A stretch of 7,585 bases of DNA from Chloroflexota bacterium (GTDB lineage: Bacteria; Chloroflexota; Anaerolineae; B4-G1). The stretch covers positions 1 to 7,585 of the forward strand of contig JAUVSX010000136.1 of NCBI GenBank assembly GCA_030596915.1, read 5' to 3'. This document shows, piece by piece, positions 5,835-7,585 of the stretch. The notes beneath the pieces were generated by a model. The model was not told the DNA's origin. It did no database searches and saw only the letters and a program-made list of their open reading frames with translations. Numbering within the stretch: position 1 is the stretch's first letter; each line of letters starts with the position of its first letter. Both the position numbers and the translations under genes were made by a program.

Positions 5835-7034
5835 CTATCCCGCAGTTCGTCCGAAAAGCTGCCGCAATCTGAGGCGCTTCCCGTACCTCAGCATCCCAAT
5901 CCTCAGGGCCCGGCCCGCCACCCATATCATAATCACACCGCAGGTGAGCGAGATCGCCGCAGATGCCACGATCTGCCACAGAGGGATGTCCCACAACACC
6001 ATCCGCAAAGCGTTCGTCATCACCGAAGTGACGGGCAGCAGGCTAAGAGCGACAGCGATTCCCCCATTGGGGTTCTGCGTAATCGGAATGATCAGATAGA
6101 TGGGAAGGAAGAGCAACAGATAGAGCAACCCTCCCAGTTGCTCCGCCTCCTGCTGCTCCACCATCGTGCTGCCTATCGTGGTCATAACGGCCGTGATGAA
6201 GAGGAACGATGGGCCGGCGATGACGGCAAGCTTGAGGAGATCGGACCAGACGGGATTGATCTCCTGGAGCCAGCGAACCTGCAACACGTGCGCGCCCAGC
6301 CACACGGCCGCCACCAGGCACACGACCCACACGACAAGCTGTGTCAGTGCGATCGCCGCGATCCCTATGATCTTCCCGCTCATCATGTGACCGGCGGAGG
6401 TGGACGTCAGAATGATCTCCATCGTCCGGTTCTCCTTCTCCTCCACGACGGCCTGCATCATCAGTCCGGACGAGCTGAGGATGACGAAGATAAACACCAC
6501 GGTTGTCACGAGAGGCACGATGCTGCCAGCGCTGGGCCCCCCGCCGGGATACTCCCGATCCTGCTCGGATGCACGGAAAGTGAGCTCCAGACCCGAGATG
6601 GCCCGCGCCTGGACATCCGGCGAACGAGCGGCGAGAAGGTTGATGCGCAGGGCATCCTGAAAGTAGCGACGGGCATCCCGGGGCGGGCGCTCCAGGTAGA
6701 TGAGCTCGCCGCGGCCCGTGGTGGCGTAGTCCTCCGGGATCACGTAGTAGGCGTCGATGGATCCGATTTCGAGCGCTTCGCGGGCATCCTGCACCGTTTC
6801 GAACGACGTGGCTTGCACCTCGTACTCGCCTGGATTGTCGGGCAGCCGGAGCAAGAGGCCTGCCTCGTCGACGTATCCGAGCATGGTCGTCTCTTCGCTC
6901 AGACGCACAGCCATGTAGCCAGCCCCGACTGTGACCCCCAGGAACAGCGGCAGGCTGAACAGTGCTATCAGGAAACCCCGCTTGAAGACCTCGTGTCCGT
7001 ACTGCTGCTTGGCGATCAGCCACACTTTCGACAT
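5835..7034 (-). CDS. ABC-2 type transporter permease, NatB/YhaP-like (first subunit)
   Basis: A 399-residue membrane subunit of the ABC exporter. The N-terminus (MSKVWLIAKQQYGHEVFKRG) is a cytoplasmic lead-in of the type usual in this family. Membrane segments lie near 22-43, 170-194, 220-248, 268-288, 301-318, 323-345 and 352-375. Residues 44-169 form the extracytoplasmic domain, with GSIDAYYVIPEDYATTGRGE at 91-110. The motif EEKENRTMEIILTS (198-211) follows the second segment, as in COG1668/NatB proteins. The ATG at 7034 lies 11 bases after the stop of the ATPase gene. AGGGGG, which overlaps that stop codon, serves as ribosome site, so translation of the two genes is probably coupled. The C-terminus is basic and cytoplasmic. 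The family is clear; the substrate is not. Identity with the downstream permease is low outside the shared motifs, so the duplication is not recent. Confidence 0.92.
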   Translation of the reverse strand: MSKVWLIAKQQYGHEVFKRGFLIALFSLPLFLGVTVGAGYMAVRLSEETTMLGYVDEAGLLLRLPDNPGEYEVQATSFETVQDAREALEIGSIDAYYVIPEDYATTGRGELIYLERPPRDARRYFQDALRINLLAARSPDVQARAISGLELTFRASEQDREYPGGGPSAGSIVPLVTTVVFIFVILSSSGLMMQAVVEEKENRTMEIILTSTSAGHMMSGKIIGIAAIALTQLVVWVVCLVAAVWLGAHVLQVRWLQEINPVWSDLLKLAVIAGPSFLFITAVMTTIGSTMVEQQEAEQLGGLLYLLLFLPIYLIIPITQNPNGGIAVALSLLPVTSVMTNALRMVLWDIPLWQIVASAAISLTCGVIMIWVAGRALRIGMLRYGKRLRLRQLFGRTAG

Positions 7035-7045
7035 AGGAACGCCCC

Positions 7046-7585
7046 CTAGTCCCCGGACTCCTCGCCCACCGCGTGGATGAATATCTCGTCCAGAGTCGGC
7101 ACAGCGATCTCGAACTTCTCGAGAATCACATCGTGCGCCATCAGAGCGCGCAGGGCTTCCTGGGGCGTGAACCCGTCCGCAAGGTCCAGCCTGACAGCAT
7201 CGTTGTGGCGGTGAACGCCCACCACCCCCGGCACCGGCGGGAGCTCTCCCGGCGAGCGAACCAGCACTGCGTGACCCGAGAATCGGCGGCGGATGTGATT
7301 GAGATTGCCGTAGAGGACGTTCTCGCCGTTGGCGATCAGCAGAATCAGGTCACAGAGCTCCTCGACCTGTCGCATCTGGTGAGTCGACATCAGAATCGTC
7401 GCTCCCCCTTCGCGAAGTTCCTGCATAACGTCCTTCACCAGTTGCGTGTTGATCGGGTCGAGAGCGGCGAAAGGCTCGTCAATGACGATGAACTCGGGTT
7501 CGTGCAGTATCGTGTTGATGATCTGGGCTTTCTGCTGCATCCCCTTGCTGAGCTCTTTGACCTTCTTCGCCCTGTGAGCAGCGAG
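7046..7585 (-). CDS. ABC transporter ATP-binding protein, YhaQ/NatA-like, C-terminal part (cut at window edge)
   Basis: The last 179 residues of an ATPase whose start lies beyond the right edge. The window shows the signature ELSKGMQQK (residues 11-19 of the fragment), Walker B with catalytic Glu in FIVIDEPFAALDP (including the D-loop), and the H-loop STHQM. The Walker A and Q-loop must be outside the window. LSKGMQQK in place of LSGGQ is typical of the COG4152 group. After the nucleotide-binding core comes a short C-terminal domain ending in VPTLDEIFIHAVGE, as in proteins with a DUF4162 tail. It would hydrolyse ATP in the cytoplasm to drive the two permeases encoded just downstream. The stop at 7046 is 11 bases before the first permease. 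Codons before the internal ATG at 7540 (LAAHRAKKVKELSKG) are clearly part of the protein, so that ATG is not the start. Confidence 0.95.
   Translation of the reverse strand, partial: LAAHRAKKVKELSKGMQQKAQIINTILHEPEFIVIDEPFAALDPINTQLVKDVMQELREGGATILMSTHQMRQVEELCDLILLIANGENVLYGNLNHIRRRFSGHAVLVRSPGELPPVPGVVGVHRHNDAVRLDLADGFTPQEALRALMAHDVILEKFEIAVPTLDEIFIHAVGEESGD

Noticed and set aside
5757..7049. A 430-codon open frame on the plus strand across the first permease gene
   Set aside because: It is antisense to a gene with clear membrane segments and family motifs, lacks any recognisable domain, and is rich in His, Asp and Arg as expected for the reverse of hydrophobic codons in GC-rich DNA.
1..7585. 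CRISPR array, tRNA or rRNA gene, transposase or phage gene
   Set aside because: No regularly spaced repeats, cloverleaf candidates, rRNA-like stretches or mobile-element proteins were seen on either strand.

Overview
The window looks like chromosomal DNA from a GC-rich bacterium, most likely a member of the Chloroflexota (Anaerolineae or Caldilineae type). Two things point there. Both lipoproteins carry a Pro/Thr/Ala-rich linker (TPTAT-like repeats) just after the lipobox cysteine, and one has the N-G-G-C-x-L-P-C-x-W-G segment that I associate with uncharacterised lipoproteins of that phylum. This assignment is an inference from protein style; there is no rRNA or marker gene here.

All six genes lie on the minus strand, so transcription runs from right to left. 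At the right edge is the C-terminal part of an ABC ATPase (7046-7585, cut by the window), followed after 11 bases by an ABC-2 type permease (5835-7034) and after 72 bases by a second, paralogous permease (4527-5762). These three form one probable operon for a NatAB/YhaQP-like exporter: one ATPase and two non-identical membrane subunits, each with a large extracytoplasmic domain between its first and second membrane segments.

A 225-base gap leads to a lipoprotein alpha/beta hydrolase (2238-4301) of the S33 tripeptidyl-aminopeptidase-like family, with an intact Ser-Asp-His triad and an added C-terminal domain. A structured 381-base gap (1857-2237) follows. It holds two copies of a 15-base near-palindrome and a good sigma70-type promoter whose spacer contains a perfect 14-base palindrome. 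Next is an uncharacterised lipoprotein (849-1856). At the left edge is the N-terminal part of a secreted protein (1-658, cut by the window) that resembles the propeptide region of subtilisin-like S8 peptidases.

Taken together the window encodes envelope functions: a membrane exporter and three exported or lipid-anchored proteins, two of them probably proteolytic. Whether the exporter and the exported proteins work together cannot be told from the sequence; the gaps and the separate promoter suggest at least two transcription units. No tRNA, rRNA, CRISPR array, transposase or phage gene is visible, and no convincing rho-independent terminator.
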